64,000 bases of DNA from Lactonifactor longoviformis DSM 17459 (GCF_900129135.1 NZ_FQVI01000011.1:62001-126000), one strand, 5' to 3'. Shown: positions 40,400 to 49,308, counted from the stretch's first letter. The notes: generated by a model from the sequence alone, not told the origin. Numbers and translations: made by a program.

Positions 40400-40428
40400 A
40401 TTTTACCAGAACAGGAGTTTGTTTTCAA
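40400..40428 (-). promoter_or_regulatory. dinB promoter with LexA-like box
   Basis: Minus strand TTGAAA (40428-40423), 17-bp spacer, TAAAAT (40405-40400). The spacer contains AAAC-TCCT-GTTC (40420-40409), which fits the Gram-positive LexA consensus GAAC-N4-GTTY. SOS control is therefore likely. Confidence 0.65.
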
Positions 40429-40536
40429 CCGGCAAACTGCCCACAGATTTCCCGGTCAATTCATGGCTGCTGCTCCCTCTGCGTCCCATAACCAGCCCTG
40501 TAAGCTTTTGGATATCAGCAGTGTATCGGCAAATTA

Positions 40537-40583
40537 TTTTATATATATAAAATTTCCTGCGATTGTTTTTTATATATATAAAA
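40537..40583. promoter_or_regulatory. Twin AT palindromes
   Basis: Two identical 16-bp palindromes TTTTATATATATAAAA at 40537-40552 and 40568-40583, exactly 31 bp apart (three helical turns). They lie in the 342-bp gap before dinB and resemble the palindrome TTTTATAATTATAAAA at 41396, beside the XRE-cupin regulator. The regulator that binds them is not known. Confidence 0.5.
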
Positions 40584-40652
40584 CCAAAAGTAAGGCATGG
40601 AGTATCCAAAATTCCTCTTACCAGCCGCTTGCCCCCCGCCCATTGCGGAAAT

Positions 40653-40692
40653 AAAAAAGGTACAAAGGCATCTACATCCGCCTTTGCACCTT
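40653..40692 (-). terminator. Terminator after the XRE-cupin gene
   Basis: On the minus strand AGGTGCAAAGGC / GCCTTTGTACCT with one mismatch, then TTTTTT. It starts 7 nt after the stop at 40699. Confidence 0.8.
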
Positions 40693-40698
40693 CTAATT

Positions 40699-41241
40699 CT
40701 AATGACAATTATTAATCTGCTTAATCCACAGACTTGAACAGGGTACTTCCGAAAGATTACTGAGGCTGTGCTTCTTCTTGGAATCCACATAAAAAGCATC
40801 GCCCTCATGAAGCACAAACTGCTGTTCGTCCAGCGATATCGTCAATTCTCCTTCTAACACGAATCCTATCTCATCGTAGGCATGGGTCCATTCCTTCTTA
40901 TATTCGCAGTGGGGCTCCACAACAATCAGAAGCCCGTCCAGTCTCTCCGGGCCAAAATTGATTGATTCATAGCGAATCTGGCCCTTCTGCTCAAAAACGA
41001 TTTTTCTGTCCTTCGCACGGATTATATTCTGTCCCCAATTCTTATCATCCAGCAGTTTCACAAGTTCTATATCTAAGGCCGCACAGATACGCTGTATATT
41101 ATCAAGCGTGGGACTGCAGAGGTTCCTTTCCAGATTACTGATAAAAGCAGGGGAAAGCCCAGTCTCATGTCCCAGCTGTGTGAGTGTCACTCCCCGCCTT
41201 TTGCGCAGATTCCGCACCCTTGTTCCTATCCCTTCTCCCAT
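40699..41241 (-). CDS. XRE-cupin transcriptional regulator
   Basis: 180 residues from the ATG at 41241, where AGGAGATAAGG is the ribosome site. Residues 1-65 are an XRE helix-turn-helix (TRVRNLRKRRGVTLTQLGHETGLSPAFISNLER); residues 105-178 are a cupin (WTHAYDEIGFVLEGELTI; GDAFYVDSKKKHSL). It is divergent from serine dehydratase, with palindromes on both sides of that promoter. It probably controls serine breakdown in response to an amino acid or related ligand; the ligand is inference. Confidence 0.9.
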   Translation of the reverse strand: MGEGIGTRVRNLRKRRGVTLTQLGHETGLSPAFISNLERNLCSPTLDNIQRICAALDIELVKLLDDKNWGQNIIRAKDRKIVFEQKGQIRYESINFGPERLDGLLIVVEPHCEYKKEWTHAYDEIGFVLEGELTISLDEQQFVLHEGDAFYVDSKKKHSLSNLSEVPCSSLWIKQINNCH

Positions 41242-41320
41242 TAACCTTATCTCCTTTTGCCTCTGTGTTTTTACCAACGACAAAATCATATCATTTTTTA
41301 GGAATAAATTACAAGTAAAA

Positions 41321-41411
41321 TTTTTTACGATTGTAAAAAAATCTGTTGACTTTATTTGAAGCTGCATTTTATAATACACATAATCATAAAATATTTTTTA
41401 TAATTATAAAA
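41321..41411 (+). promoter_or_regulatory. Serine dehydratase promoter flanked by palindromes
   Basis: TTGACT (41346-41351), 18-bp spacer, TATAAT (41370-41375). Palindrome A, TTTTTTAC-GATT-GTAAAAAA (41321-41340), ends 5 bp before the -35. Palindrome B, TTTTATAATTATAAAA (41396-41411), lies in the early leader. On the other strand TATGAT (41289-41284) is a plausible -10 for the regulator gene, so site A could serve both. Confidence 0.65.
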
Positions 41412-41428
41412 TTTTAAGGAGGGTTTTT

Positions 41429-43024
41429 ATGCAGCGCCAAAGTCCAAGTATTTTTAATGATATTGTCGGTCCCACTATGATTGGACCTTCCAGCTCGCAC
41501 ACATGCGGGCCCTCACGCATCGGTTTTCTGGCACAGCAGCTTCTTCCGGGAACTTTGAAAAAAGCTTCTGTGGCTTTCGCGCGGGAGGGAGCCTACACAA
41601 TGATGTATAAGGGGCAGCGCTCTGATATGGGGTATGTGAATGGTCTCCTGGGCCGGCGTCCTGAGGATCCCAGGCTTCGCAATGCCTTTGGGGAAGCCGA
41701 AAAAGCCGGTGTGGAAGTCAGCTTTGAAATACAGGATTTTCCTGCTATTGTACCTAATATCTCACATATCACTTTAGAGAATACAGAAGGAAGACAGGTT
41801 ACTGTGCATTCCGATTCCACCGGGGGAGGCACCGTAAAGTTATTAAAAATTGATGACTTCGACGTGTCCATCGTAGGAGACTGCTACGAACTCATCGTGA
41901 GAGCAGACTGCGATACAGCTGAGCTTGGGCACATCTGCACCTACATACAGGCATTGAATGGCAGAGATGAAGGAAGCAGCGTATCCGCCCTCGAAGGACG
42001 CGGACTGATTAATCTAAAATACCGGACTCCTTTACAGGAACAGGTTCTTGAGCAAATAAAAAAAATACCATCTGTCTCTGAAGTCATTATGATGGAGCCC
42101 GTCCTCGCAGTTCCCTCTAACCGGCACTGCAGACTCCCATTTGCCAGTGCAGAGGAAATGTTAGCAATGTCACACTCCGAGAGCAAGGAGCTGTGGGAAC
42201 TGGCCGTGGAGTACGAGATGGCCCGCAGCGGCTGGAGCAAGCAGCAGGTTTGGGATTATATGAAATACGTTGTGGATACCATGGAGCACAGTGCAAAAGA
42301 GGGCCTGAAAGGCGGGATCGATATGCGCGGCATCATCTCCCCCACTGCAGGCAAAGTTGAGAACTATATAAAAAAGGATTCAAAAGCGCTGGATATGGGA
42401 GTATTAAATACAGCCGTTCCCTGGGCCATGGCTACTATGGAATACAGCAGCGCCATGGGAGTTGTTCTCTGTGCCCCCACCGGCGGTTCAGCCGGGGTCT
42501 TCCCCGGAGCTGTGCTGGGCGTTGCCAATCATCTGGAACTCTCCACAGAAGAAAAAATTCGTGCTATGTTTGTTACATCCATCATAGGTATTGTCATGAG
42601 CAAAGATTGCAATTACTCTGCGGAATTATACGGGTGCCAGGTTGAACCAGGAGCAGCTTCCGGTATGGCAGCAGCCGGACTGGTATACATAATGGGCGGT
42701 ACCTCCGAACAGATGTGTCAGGCCGCATCCTGTGCCGTACAAAATATTCTTGGTACCATATGCGACCCGGTGGCGGGATTAGTGCAGATCCCATGCATTA
42801 ACCGGAATGCCATGTCCGCGGCAAACGCTGTGGTATCCGCTAATATGATTCTGGGCGGTTTTGATCCCCTCATTCCTCTGGATCAGACTGCAGAGACGCT
42901 TTTTCGCGTAGGACGGCAATTGCCTTCCGAATTGCGGTGTACCTGCCATGGCGGATTATGCACTACTCCCTGCGGTCAGCAATTAGCGGCAGAACAAGAA
43001 GCCCGGGATAATAACAGAGCGTAA
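41429..43024 (+). CDS. sdaA: L-serine ammonia-lyase, single-chain Fe-S type
   Basis: 531 residues. The beta domain comes first (NDIVGPTMIGPSSSHTCGPSRIG, 10-32, and an ACT-like segment about 150-220), followed by the alpha catalytic domain (APTGGSAGVFPGAVLGV; Cys residues in KDCNYSAELYGCQVEPGAA and in ICDPVAGLVQIPCINRNA for the [4Fe-4S] cluster). It deaminates L-serine to pyruvate and ammonia and is oxygen-sensitive. Many clostridia split this into SdaAA and SdaAB; here it is fused. The Cys-rich tail CTCHGGLCTTPCG is notable. AAGGAGGG precedes the ATG. Confidence 0.94.
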   Translation: MQRQSPSIFNDIVGPTMIGPSSSHTCGPSRIGFLAQQLLPGTLKKASVAFAREGAYTMMYKGQRSDMGYVNGLLGRRPEDPRLRNAFGEAEKAGVEVSFEIQDFPAIVPNISHITLENTEGRQVTVHSDSTGGGTVKLLKIDDFDVSIVGDCYELIVRADCDTAELGHICTYIQALNGRDEGSSVSALEGRGLINLKYRTPLQEQVLEQIKKIPSVSEVIMMEPVLAVPSNRHCRLPFASAEEMLAMSHSESKELWELAVEYEMARSGWSKQQVWDYMKYVVDTMEHSAKEGLKGGIDMRGIISPTAGKVENYIKKDSKALDMGVLNTAVPWAMATMEYSSAMGVVLCAPTGGSAGVFPGAVLGVANHLELSTEEKIRAMFVTSIIGIVMSKDCNYSAELYGCQVEPGAASGMAAAGLVYIMGGTSEQMCQAASCAVQNILGTICDPVAGLVQIPCINRNAMSAANAVVSANMILGGFDPLIPLDQTAETLFRVGRQLPSELRCTCHGGLCTTPCGQQLAAEQEARDNNRA

Positions 43025-43060
43025 GACACTGCTCCGGCACTTATCTTATGCAGGTATAGT

Positions 43061-43519
43061 TTACCTGTGAATACCAGTATATACCATTATTTTCTCACCC
43101 TTAGTATCAAATTTTCCATTGAACTGAAAACCAAGCTGCTTATACAGGTGTATTGCTGCCGTATTGCTCTCATATACGCTCAGATACACCTGTTTTTTTC
43201 CATATTCTTGGTACAGCCGTTTCAGCAAAGCGGAGACGGCCTCCCTTCCATACCCTCTGCCCTGATGTTTTCCATCTATCAGGATGCGATCCAGCCATAC
43301 TTCACCCTCCGGTTTAGAAATTTGGAAACAGCCATACATAGCAAACCCTACCAGCATACTGCCGTCATAGATGCCCACCGGCCGCCATTTTGGACATGCG
43401 TCCGCCTCCTTCATACAGTCACGGACACTCTCAATAAATCCTGCCTGTTCCGGTAACGTCTGTAAGTTCTCCACTTCTTTCCTGATTGCCGGATTTACCG
43501 GCACAAAATGTAAATTCAT
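43061..43519 (-). CDS. BltD/SpeG-type diamine N-acetyltransferase
   Basis: 152 residues, GNAT fold. The acetyl-CoA loop is HQGRGYGREA; FIESVRDCMKEAD, RPVGIYDGSMLVGFAMYG, EVWLDRILID and GFQFNGKFDTKGEKIMV follow the Bacillus BltD spermidine/spermine acetyltransferase closely. The likely reaction is acetylation of polyamines. It is convergent with serine dehydratase and stands alone. Confidence 0.85.
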   Translation of the reverse strand: MNLHFVPVNPAIRKEVENLQTLPEQAGFIESVRDCMKEADACPKWRPVGIYDGSMLVGFAMYGCFQISKPEGEVWLDRILIDGKHQGRGYGREAVSALLKRLYQEYGKKQVYLSVYESNTAAIHLYKQLGFQFNGKFDTKGEKIMVYTGIHR

Positions 43520-43856
43520 AGTCTTACACCTGTTCTCTTTCTGTTTTTATATCTCTGTACAATAATAACGGGGAGTACAAGCCTGTCACCTGCCTCTGAA
43601 CGAAAAAACCGGACAAAACAGGGTCAATTCCGGCTGCCTTATGATGAAGTTGTACGCAAAATCATCTTAGCAGCCGGTTTGGCCAAACTGTTTTATCCGG
43701 ATCCTTGCAGGTACGCCCGCATTCCGTATATCTATACTAACAGACAGCAGGAAATTCGTCAATCCTGTGCGGCAGTTTAAACGTCATACCCAAATATGCT
43801 TATCCGTAACCATTTTATTTTTTTCTCATACACTTTATTAAAAAGAGGAAATATCT
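43520..43856. repeat. Gap with a nested palindromic element
   Basis: 337 bp without a gene. A nested inverted repeat spans 43609-43700: CCGGACAAAACAG (43609-43621) with CTGTTTTATCCGG (43688-43700), one mismatch; inside it CCGGCTGC (43630-43637) with GCAGCCGG (43670-43677); at the tip GATGA / TCATC. The interrupted stems resemble a folded RNA or a small non-autonomous repeat. No T-run follows. I see no reading frame with a ribosome site. Confidence 0.5.
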
Positions 43857-44321
43857 ATGTGTTATAACGACTGTCACTGCAATTGCAGCAAGCCGCAGGA
43901 ACTGTGCTCCTATGCGCAGTATGGCGTCCAATCCAGCCCTCCCTCCAAAACGGATCTGCCCATGTTGACTCTCTTTCAGGAGGGGAAACAGATATCTCTA
44001 GCAGATACTAAAATCATACTGGAACCAGGATATTTATACCTGATAGATTTTATATTTTTAGCAACACCGGAGGCTGATAGTTATATGCAAATTACGCCTA
44101 AGATAAACGGAGCGCTCAAGCTATTATACTCATATTTTGCTCCAACCGGATCTGCGTCACGTAATGCTTCTGCATCCGGAAGTTTCACAATCCCCGTTAC
44201 CGAAGACAGTACCTCCGTGTCATTCAGTCTGACGTATCCGGAAACTGTCAGAAATATAGATATAACCGGCGCCATATCTGTTACTGCGCTGCACAAGATT
44301 ACAGGAAGCAAATGCTGCTAA
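43857..44321 (+). CDS. Cys-ended protein of unknown function
   Basis: 154 residues with AAGAGGAA before the ATG. The N-terminus is Cys-rich (MCYNDCHCNCSKPQELC), the middle is beta-strand rich (LEPGYLYLIDFIFLA; QITPKINGALKLLYSYFAPTG), then Ser/Ala/Gly-rich (GSASRNASASGS), ending in KCC. There is no signal peptide. The pattern of Cys clusters at both ends of a beta domain recalls disulfide-linked spore-surface or exosporium proteins, but no homologue is certain. Expression late in sporulation would fit; this is inference. Confidence 0.7.
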   Translation: MCYNDCHCNCSKPQELCSYAQYGVQSSPPSKTDLPMLTLFQEGKQISLADTKIILEPGYLYLIDFIFLATPEADSYMQITPKINGALKLLYSYFAPTGSASRNASASGSFTIPVTEDSTSVSFSLTYPETVRNIDITGAISVTALHKITGSKCC

Positions 44322-44363
44322 CGTAACCTGCTGCGCCAGCGGTCTGTATATATGACAAAATTT

Positions 44364-44431
44364 CCCGCAGATGATGCGTCCTTACTGTCAAAACGATTGC
44401 TTCCAAAGTCCGCACGCTTTTCATCTGCGGG
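44364..44431 (-). terminator. Possible terminator of the sucrose operon
   Basis: CCCGCAGATGA (44364-44374) pairs with TCATCTGCGGG (44421-44431) around a 46-nt loop, 13 bp after the alpha-glucosidase stop, followed on the minus strand by AAATTTTG. The loop is long for an intrinsic terminator. Confidence 0.4.
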
Positions 44432-44444
44432 GAACTTCACTGCG

Positions 44445-46088
44445 TCACTGCCTGTACAAGATACCCGCCTCATAGGCTCCAAGCATACCGTTTTTCCCGC
44501 TGCTCTCATTGCAGATAAGTGTCTCGGCATCCCGCCACTTTTCCGGCAGGGAAAAGGCCGCCTCTTCACTGCTAAAGTTCGCATACACAAGTATTTTGCC
44601 GCTCTCGCAGCTCCTCGTATATGCAAAGATCCGCTCATGGTCCCTTGCAAGCAGTTCAAACTTGCCGTCTACAAACACCGGATATTTCTTTCTCAATCCA
44701 ATCAGTTTCTTGTAGCAACAGTAGACCGAATTCTCATCCTCCATCTGCTGCTTTACATTGACTTCGGTATAATCAGGGTTCACCTTGATCCAGGGGGTTC
44801 CATCGCTGAATCCGGCATTCACCCCATCGTTCCACTGCATGGGTGTTCTGGCGTTGTCCCGGCTTCTGGCATGGATGGAATCCATAATATCCCCCTCGGA
44901 AAAGCCATTAGCCAGCCGTTCCTTATACATGTTGATCGTCTCTATATCCCGGTATTCCCCGTACTCATACTGTACGTTCTTCATGCCAATCTCTTCCCCC
45001 TGATAGATGTAAGGCGTTCCCTGCATTCCGTGAAGCACAATGGCAAGCATCTTCGCGGACTGGCTGCGGTACTCCCCGTCATCCCCCCAGCGGGAGATTA
45101 TTCTGGGCAAGTCGTGATTTTCCCAGAACAGGCTGTTCCAGCCGCACCCGTACAGTCCCGTCTGCCATTTCTCCATGATTTCCTTGAATTTCACCAGTGA
45201 AAATGGCGCAAGATCCCACTTCTCTTTTCCCTCCTGCTGATCGATTCCCATGTGTTCAAACTGGAATACCATGGAGAACTCGCTTCCGTCCGGATTGCTG
45301 TAGAGCTTTGCCCGCTCCACGTCTGCACCCCAGGCCTCCCCTACAGTAATAAGATTACCTTTCCGGAAGGTCTCACGGCTCAGCTCCCGGATAAATTCAT
45401 GGAGCCGCGGCCCGTTTCCTGTAATCAGGCGATCCGGTTCCTTGGCTATTTGATCGATAACATCGAGCCGAAAGCCCCCTACTCCTTTTTTCATCCACCA
45501 GAGAATCATCTCATAGATCTCCCGTCTCACCTGCGGATTCTCCCAATTTAAATCCGGCTGTTTTACAGAGAACTGGTGGAAGTAATACTGAGAAAGCTCT
45601 GGCACCCATTCCCATGCTGAGCCGCCGAAGGCCGCCTGCATCTCATTGGGCGGCTGGCCTTGTGCACCGTCGCGCCATACATAATAGTCATGATACGGGT
45701 TATCCCTGCCCTTTAGCGCTTCTCTGAACCAAACATGCTCGTCTGACGTATGGTTAAGCACCAGATCCAAAATGATTTTTATGCCCCGTTTTCCGGCTCC
45801 GGCAATCAGCTCCTCCATATCTGCAAGGGTACCGAACATAGGATCAATATCCTGATAATCCGAGATATCATATCCATTGTCATCCTGGGGAGAACGGCAC
45901 ACTGGAGAAAGCCATACGGCATCTATTCCAAGATCGGCAAGATAGTCCAGTCTGCTGATGATTCCCTGCAGATCTCCGATTCCGTCTCCGTCACTGTCTT
46001 TGAAGCTGCGGGGGTATATCTGATAGATTACCGCCCGCTTCCACCAGTCTTTTTCTAATGCTGCTGTCACTGTACTCGCTGTTGTCAT
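44445..46088 (-). CDS. GH13 alpha-glucosidase (oligo-1,6-glucosidase type)
   Basis: 547 residues from the ATG at 46088, where GAGGAG lies 9 nt upstream. GH13 landmarks: WWKRAVIYQIYPRSFKDSDG, DLVLNHTSDEH, nucleophile Asp in GGFRLDVID, acid/base Glu in TVGEAWG and the third Asp in FWENHDLPR. It is closest in style to oligo-1,6-glucosidase, trehalose-6-phosphate hydrolase and sucrose isomerase-type enzymes, which release glucose from the non-reducing end. It follows the amylosucrase-like gene by 5 nt, the last gene of the sucrose operon. Confidence 0.92.
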   Translation of the reverse strand: MTTASTVTAALEKDWWKRAVIYQIYPRSFKDSDGDGIGDLQGIISRLDYLADLGIDAVWLSPVCRSPQDDNGYDISDYQDIDPMFGTLADMEELIAGAGKRGIKIILDLVLNHTSDEHVWFREALKGRDNPYHDYYVWRDGAQGQPPNEMQAAFGGSAWEWVPELSQYYFHQFSVKQPDLNWENPQVRREIYEMILWWMKKGVGGFRLDVIDQIAKEPDRLITGNGPRLHEFIRELSRETFRKGNLITVGEAWGADVERAKLYSNPDGSEFSMVFQFEHMGIDQQEGKEKWDLAPFSLVKFKEIMEKWQTGLYGCGWNSLFWENHDLPRIISRWGDDGEYRSQSAKMLAIVLHGMQGTPYIYQGEEIGMKNVQYEYGEYRDIETINMYKERLANGFSEGDIMDSIHARSRDNARTPMQWNDGVNAGFSDGTPWIKVNPDYTEVNVKQQMEDENSVYCCYKKLIGLRKKYPVFVDGKFELLARDHERIFAYTRSCESGKILVYANFSSEEAAFSLPEKWRDAETLICNESSGKNGMLGAYEAGILYRQ

Positions 46089-46093
46089 TGTAC

Positions 46094-47941
46094 TTACTCC
46101 TCTCTGCTGCATCTCTTCGCCCACACAAATTCATGGGGCAAAAGCCAGACATCCTTCATCCGCCTGTCTTCTCCGGTAAATAAATCAATGTACATGCCCT
46201 CTTCCTGCATCCAGGCTGTCCTCCCCTGACTGCTGAAGTTAAAAATCCCAAAAAACCGTTCTTCCTCTGTCTCCCGCATTATGCAGAGAACCGCATCGTC
46301 TTTTACATCATATGTATAGACGTCTGCCTCTTGAGAAAATACCTTCTCCCGGCTGCGAATCTGTTCCAGCCTGAGAAGTGCCGGAAATATCTGCCCCTCC
46401 ACCGTTGTCCCGTCCTTACGAAGCCCGGCAAGATCCCAGCGGAATTTCCCGCGATGCACATAGCGGGAATCCATGGATTTCAGCGGGTCCTCTTTATAAC
46501 TATAGTCATTGACCTGGCCAATCTCATCTCCGCTGTAGAGCATCGGTATTCCCGTCTGCGTCAGCATATATGCGTGCAGCATGATATCCAACTGAACCGC
46601 TGCCTTTAGCCTGACTGCATTCTGCTCAAATCCCGCGCTCTCTATTCCGCACATAGAAGCTGTTGTTCCGCAGAACCTTGCGTCTTGTGTGACCGGATCA
46701 TCGTTGTACAGCTCCCCTCTGCTCACGCTTCCATAAAACCTGCCGGTGAAATAATCATTCAGGAACCGCTTGTGGGGCACCTCCTTCATTCCCCACCATT
46801 TTAAGGTATCATAGTCAAGTCCCCAGCCTATATCATCGTGACACCTTAAATAGTTCAAAAAGGTGTATTCTTTGGGCAGGCCATTGACAGCGTCCAATTG
46901 CTTTCTCAAAAGCCGGATATCACCGGCCGCCACACTGTTCCACGTAGTAGCCATAGTTGTCACATTATACAGCATATGGCACTCCGGTTTTTCTACTGTT
47001 CCGAAATACGGCACCACCTTTTCCGGTTCCATCACAACCTCCCCCAGCAAAATAACGCTGGGGCAGACGATCTCGCTGATGATGCGCATCATGCGCACAA
47101 TCGTATGCACCTGGGGAAGATTGCGGCAGGAAGTTCCAAGCTCCTTCCAGATGTATGGAACCGCATCAATACGTACCACATCAATACCGCGGTTTGCCAG
47201 ATATAGAAAATTGTACATCATCTCATTGAACACTCTTGAATTGCGGTAGTTCAAATCCCACTGATAAGGATAAAATGTCGTCAGCACGTGGGCATTTTGC
47301 TCCGGGAGATAGGTGAAGTTACCCGGCGCGGTAGTCGGAAACACCTGCGGCACTGTCCGTTCATACTGTCTCGGTATCTCATAGCTGTCGTAAAAGAAGT
47401 AGCGGCTCTTATATTCCCCGTCGCCTTGTCTCGCCTTTATCGCCCACTCATGTTCCTCAGACGTATGATTCATTACAAAATCCATACATACGTTTATTCC
47501 TTTTGCATGGCACGCATCGGTAAGTTCGCTCAGATCCTGCATCGTGCCAAGCTCCGGTCTCACCTTCCGGAAATCAGCCACCGCATATCCCCCGTCCGAA
47601 CGCCCCGCCGGTGTGTCAAGGAAAGGCATCAGGTGCAGGCAGTTTACATTACATTCTTTCAGGTAGTCAAGCTTTCCCTGCACCCCTTTTAGAGTACCTG
47701 CAAAATTATCGATATAAAGCATCATGCCAAGCATATCGTTTTTTTTGAACCAGCCCGGGTCCCGAAGCCGCCTTTCGTCACGGTTGTGGAGCTTCTGCCT
47801 GCGCATATTATAATATTCATACATCTGTGTACACAGTTCTGCGAACATATCGCCATTTTGGTACAATTCCATGTAGAGCCAGCGCAGCTCGTCATGGTGC
47901 CTTGCCATTCTGTCTTGAAAAATATCTGCTTTCTTCCCCAT
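46094..47941 (-). CDS. Amylosucrase-like GH13 enzyme
   Basis: 615 residues. The helical N-terminal domain (about 1-85), absent from most GH13 enzymes, and the motifs LHLMPFLDTPAGRSDGGYAV, FVMNHTSEEHEW, nucleophile Asp in VVRIDAVPYIWKELGT, Glu in LLGEVVMEP and Asp in RCHDDIGW match amylosucrase. Amylosucrase splits sucrose, transferring glucose to glucan chains and releasing fructose; it could also act here as a sucrose hydrolase. It lies between GH32 and the alpha-glucosidase in one operon, so sucrose is the likely substrate. Confidence 0.88.
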   Translation of the reverse strand: MGKKADIFQDRMARHHDELRWLYMELYQNGDMFAELCTQMYEYYNMRRQKLHNRDERRLRDPGWFKKNDMLGMMLYIDNFAGTLKGVQGKLDYLKECNVNCLHLMPFLDTPAGRSDGGYAVADFRKVRPELGTMQDLSELTDACHAKGINVCMDFVMNHTSEEHEWAIKARQGDGEYKSRYFFYDSYEIPRQYERTVPQVFPTTAPGNFTYLPEQNAHVLTTFYPYQWDLNYRNSRVFNEMMYNFLYLANRGIDVVRIDAVPYIWKELGTSCRNLPQVHTIVRMMRIISEIVCPSVILLGEVVMEPEKVVPYFGTVEKPECHMLYNVTTMATTWNSVAAGDIRLLRKQLDAVNGLPKEYTFLNYLRCHDDIGWGLDYDTLKWWGMKEVPHKRFLNDYFTGRFYGSVSRGELYNDDPVTQDARFCGTTASMCGIESAGFEQNAVRLKAAVQLDIMLHAYMLTQTGIPMLYSGDEIGQVNDYSYKEDPLKSMDSRYVHRGKFRWDLAGLRKDGTTVEGQIFPALLRLEQIRSREKVFSQEADVYTYDVKDDAVLCIMRETEEERFFGIFNFSSQGRTAWMQEEGMYIDLFTGEDRRMKDVWLLPHEFVWAKRCSREE

Positions 47942-47952
47942 CGCTTCACTCC

Positions 47953-49308
47953 CTACCTGTCTCCGCCTGAGAATAGTTGCTTCACAGGGCCGCTTATCCC
48001 CCTTCCCAGGCCATAAATCACATTGCTTAACACATACTGTCCCTGATTCACGAAAACCTCAATTAGATTAGGCTCCGCAAAGATATCAAGCTCATACCGT
48101 CCGCAAAGGGAAGGCGTACTGCTTGTCATGCGGTACTGCTCTGCCTCTTTTGTATCCCGTTCGTAATCTTTTCTTGCAAATACCCTGGTTCTGTCTGTCC
48201 GGATACAATCGTTCTCAGCTTTGATACAGTATCCGCCGATATCCAGCATATCTCCTTCTTTTAACACCGTCTTTATCCGAAAAGGCTTGTGATAATCGAT
48301 CTCTTCCCTTCGCAGCATTTCTTTGCTAAAATACCGCTCCGTCTCTGGGTGCACGCGGAAATAAATGTGCCCCGCCTCTTCCTCCACCACCCTCGGAAGA
48401 CACATCATGCCCTTCCACGGATTCCTGTCCGGTGCATCGGCTGCATATGGCATCCGCATCCACGCAATCATGACCCGTCTGCCATCTTTGTCAAGAGTTG
48501 TCTGCGGTGCATAGAGATCCAGTCCGTAATCCACAAACTGACTAGGTCTTAACAGTTTAAGCTCACAGCTTTCCTCCTCAAAATCCACCGGTGCACATAT
48601 GGATTGATGGGCATATTCCAGACCATCGTCCAGAATGCCCATAGGAGAACCCATGAACACATAGCCTTCCCCCGCCATAAAAATATCAGGGCATTCGAGT
48701 ATTTTACCAAAGACTTTATCCCGGCACTGGTTGGCATATGTCCAAGTCCTGGCGTCCCTGCTCTTGTAGAACAGCACCCGTCCGTGCTTCCCTTCCAGGG
48801 TGCTCCCAAGAATCATATAATAAGTATCGCCGCTTTTCCACACCTTCGGATCTCTCGTATGGACAGCATCAGCGATTGTCACATCTGCACTTACTGGAAT
48901 AATCTGCCGTTTATCCCTCCAGTTGTCGAATTGGTACCCATCCGGAGAGGTAATCATCGCCTGGCTGGTCTCAAACTTTTCTCCCGGACACAGATGTATA
49001 TTTTCCGGTTCCTCCTTCAGATACCGCACCGCTGAATAATAGAGATACAGCATACCGTCCTTTTCAATGGCACTGCCTGAAAACACCCCGTTTCTGTCAT
49101 AATCCTTCGTAGGGAAGAGGGCAATCTCCTTATGCTCCCAGTGAACCAAATCGTCACTGACCGCATGTCCCCAATGCATGGTCCCCCACACCGGAGCATA
49201 GGGGAAATGCTGATAGAACAGGTGATATTTTCCTTGATAATAGATAAAACCATTCGGGTCATTGATCCAGTTTCCCGGAGCCTTAAGATGTAATATATCT
49301 TTTATCAT
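47953..49308 (-). CDS. GH32 sucrose/fructan hydrolase
   Basis: 451 residues. The five-bladed propeller begins with nucleophile Asp in NWINDPNGF, stabiliser Asp in HTRDPKVW, and acid/base Glu in ILECPDIF. The C-terminal sandwich (about 340-450) carries IEVFVNQGQYVLSNVIY. It cleaves beta-fructofuranosyl links in sucrose, sucrose-6-phosphate or short fructans. With an ABC importer rather than a PTS in the operon, the unphosphorylated sugar is the probable substrate. There is no signal peptide, so it is cytoplasmic. Confidence 0.92.
   Translation of the reverse strand: MIKDILHLKAPGNWINDPNGFIYYQGKYHLFYQHFPYAPVWGTMHWGHAVSDDLVHWEHKEIALFPTKDYDRNGVFSGSAIEKDGMLYLYYSAVRYLKEEPENIHLCPGEKFETSQAMITSPDGYQFDNWRDKRQIIPVSADVTIADAVHTRDPKVWKSGDTYYMILGSTLEGKHGRVLFYKSRDARTWTYANQCRDKVFGKILECPDIFMAGEGYVFMGSPMGILDDGLEYAHQSICAPVDFEEESCELKLLRPSQFVDYGLDLYAPQTTLDKDGRRVMIAWMRMPYAADAPDRNPWKGMMCLPRVVEEEAGHIYFRVHPETERYFSKEMLRREEIDYHKPFRIKTVLKEGDMLDIGGYCIKAENDCIRTDRTRVFARKDYERDTKEAEQYRMTSSTPSLCGRYELDIFAEPNLIEVFVNQGQYVLSNVIYGLGRGISGPVKQLFSGGDR

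Noticed and set aside
40537-40583. AT palindromes as intrinsic terminators
   Set aside because: The stems contain only A-T pairs and a proper G-C-rich terminator already follows the XRE-cupin gene at 40653-40692.
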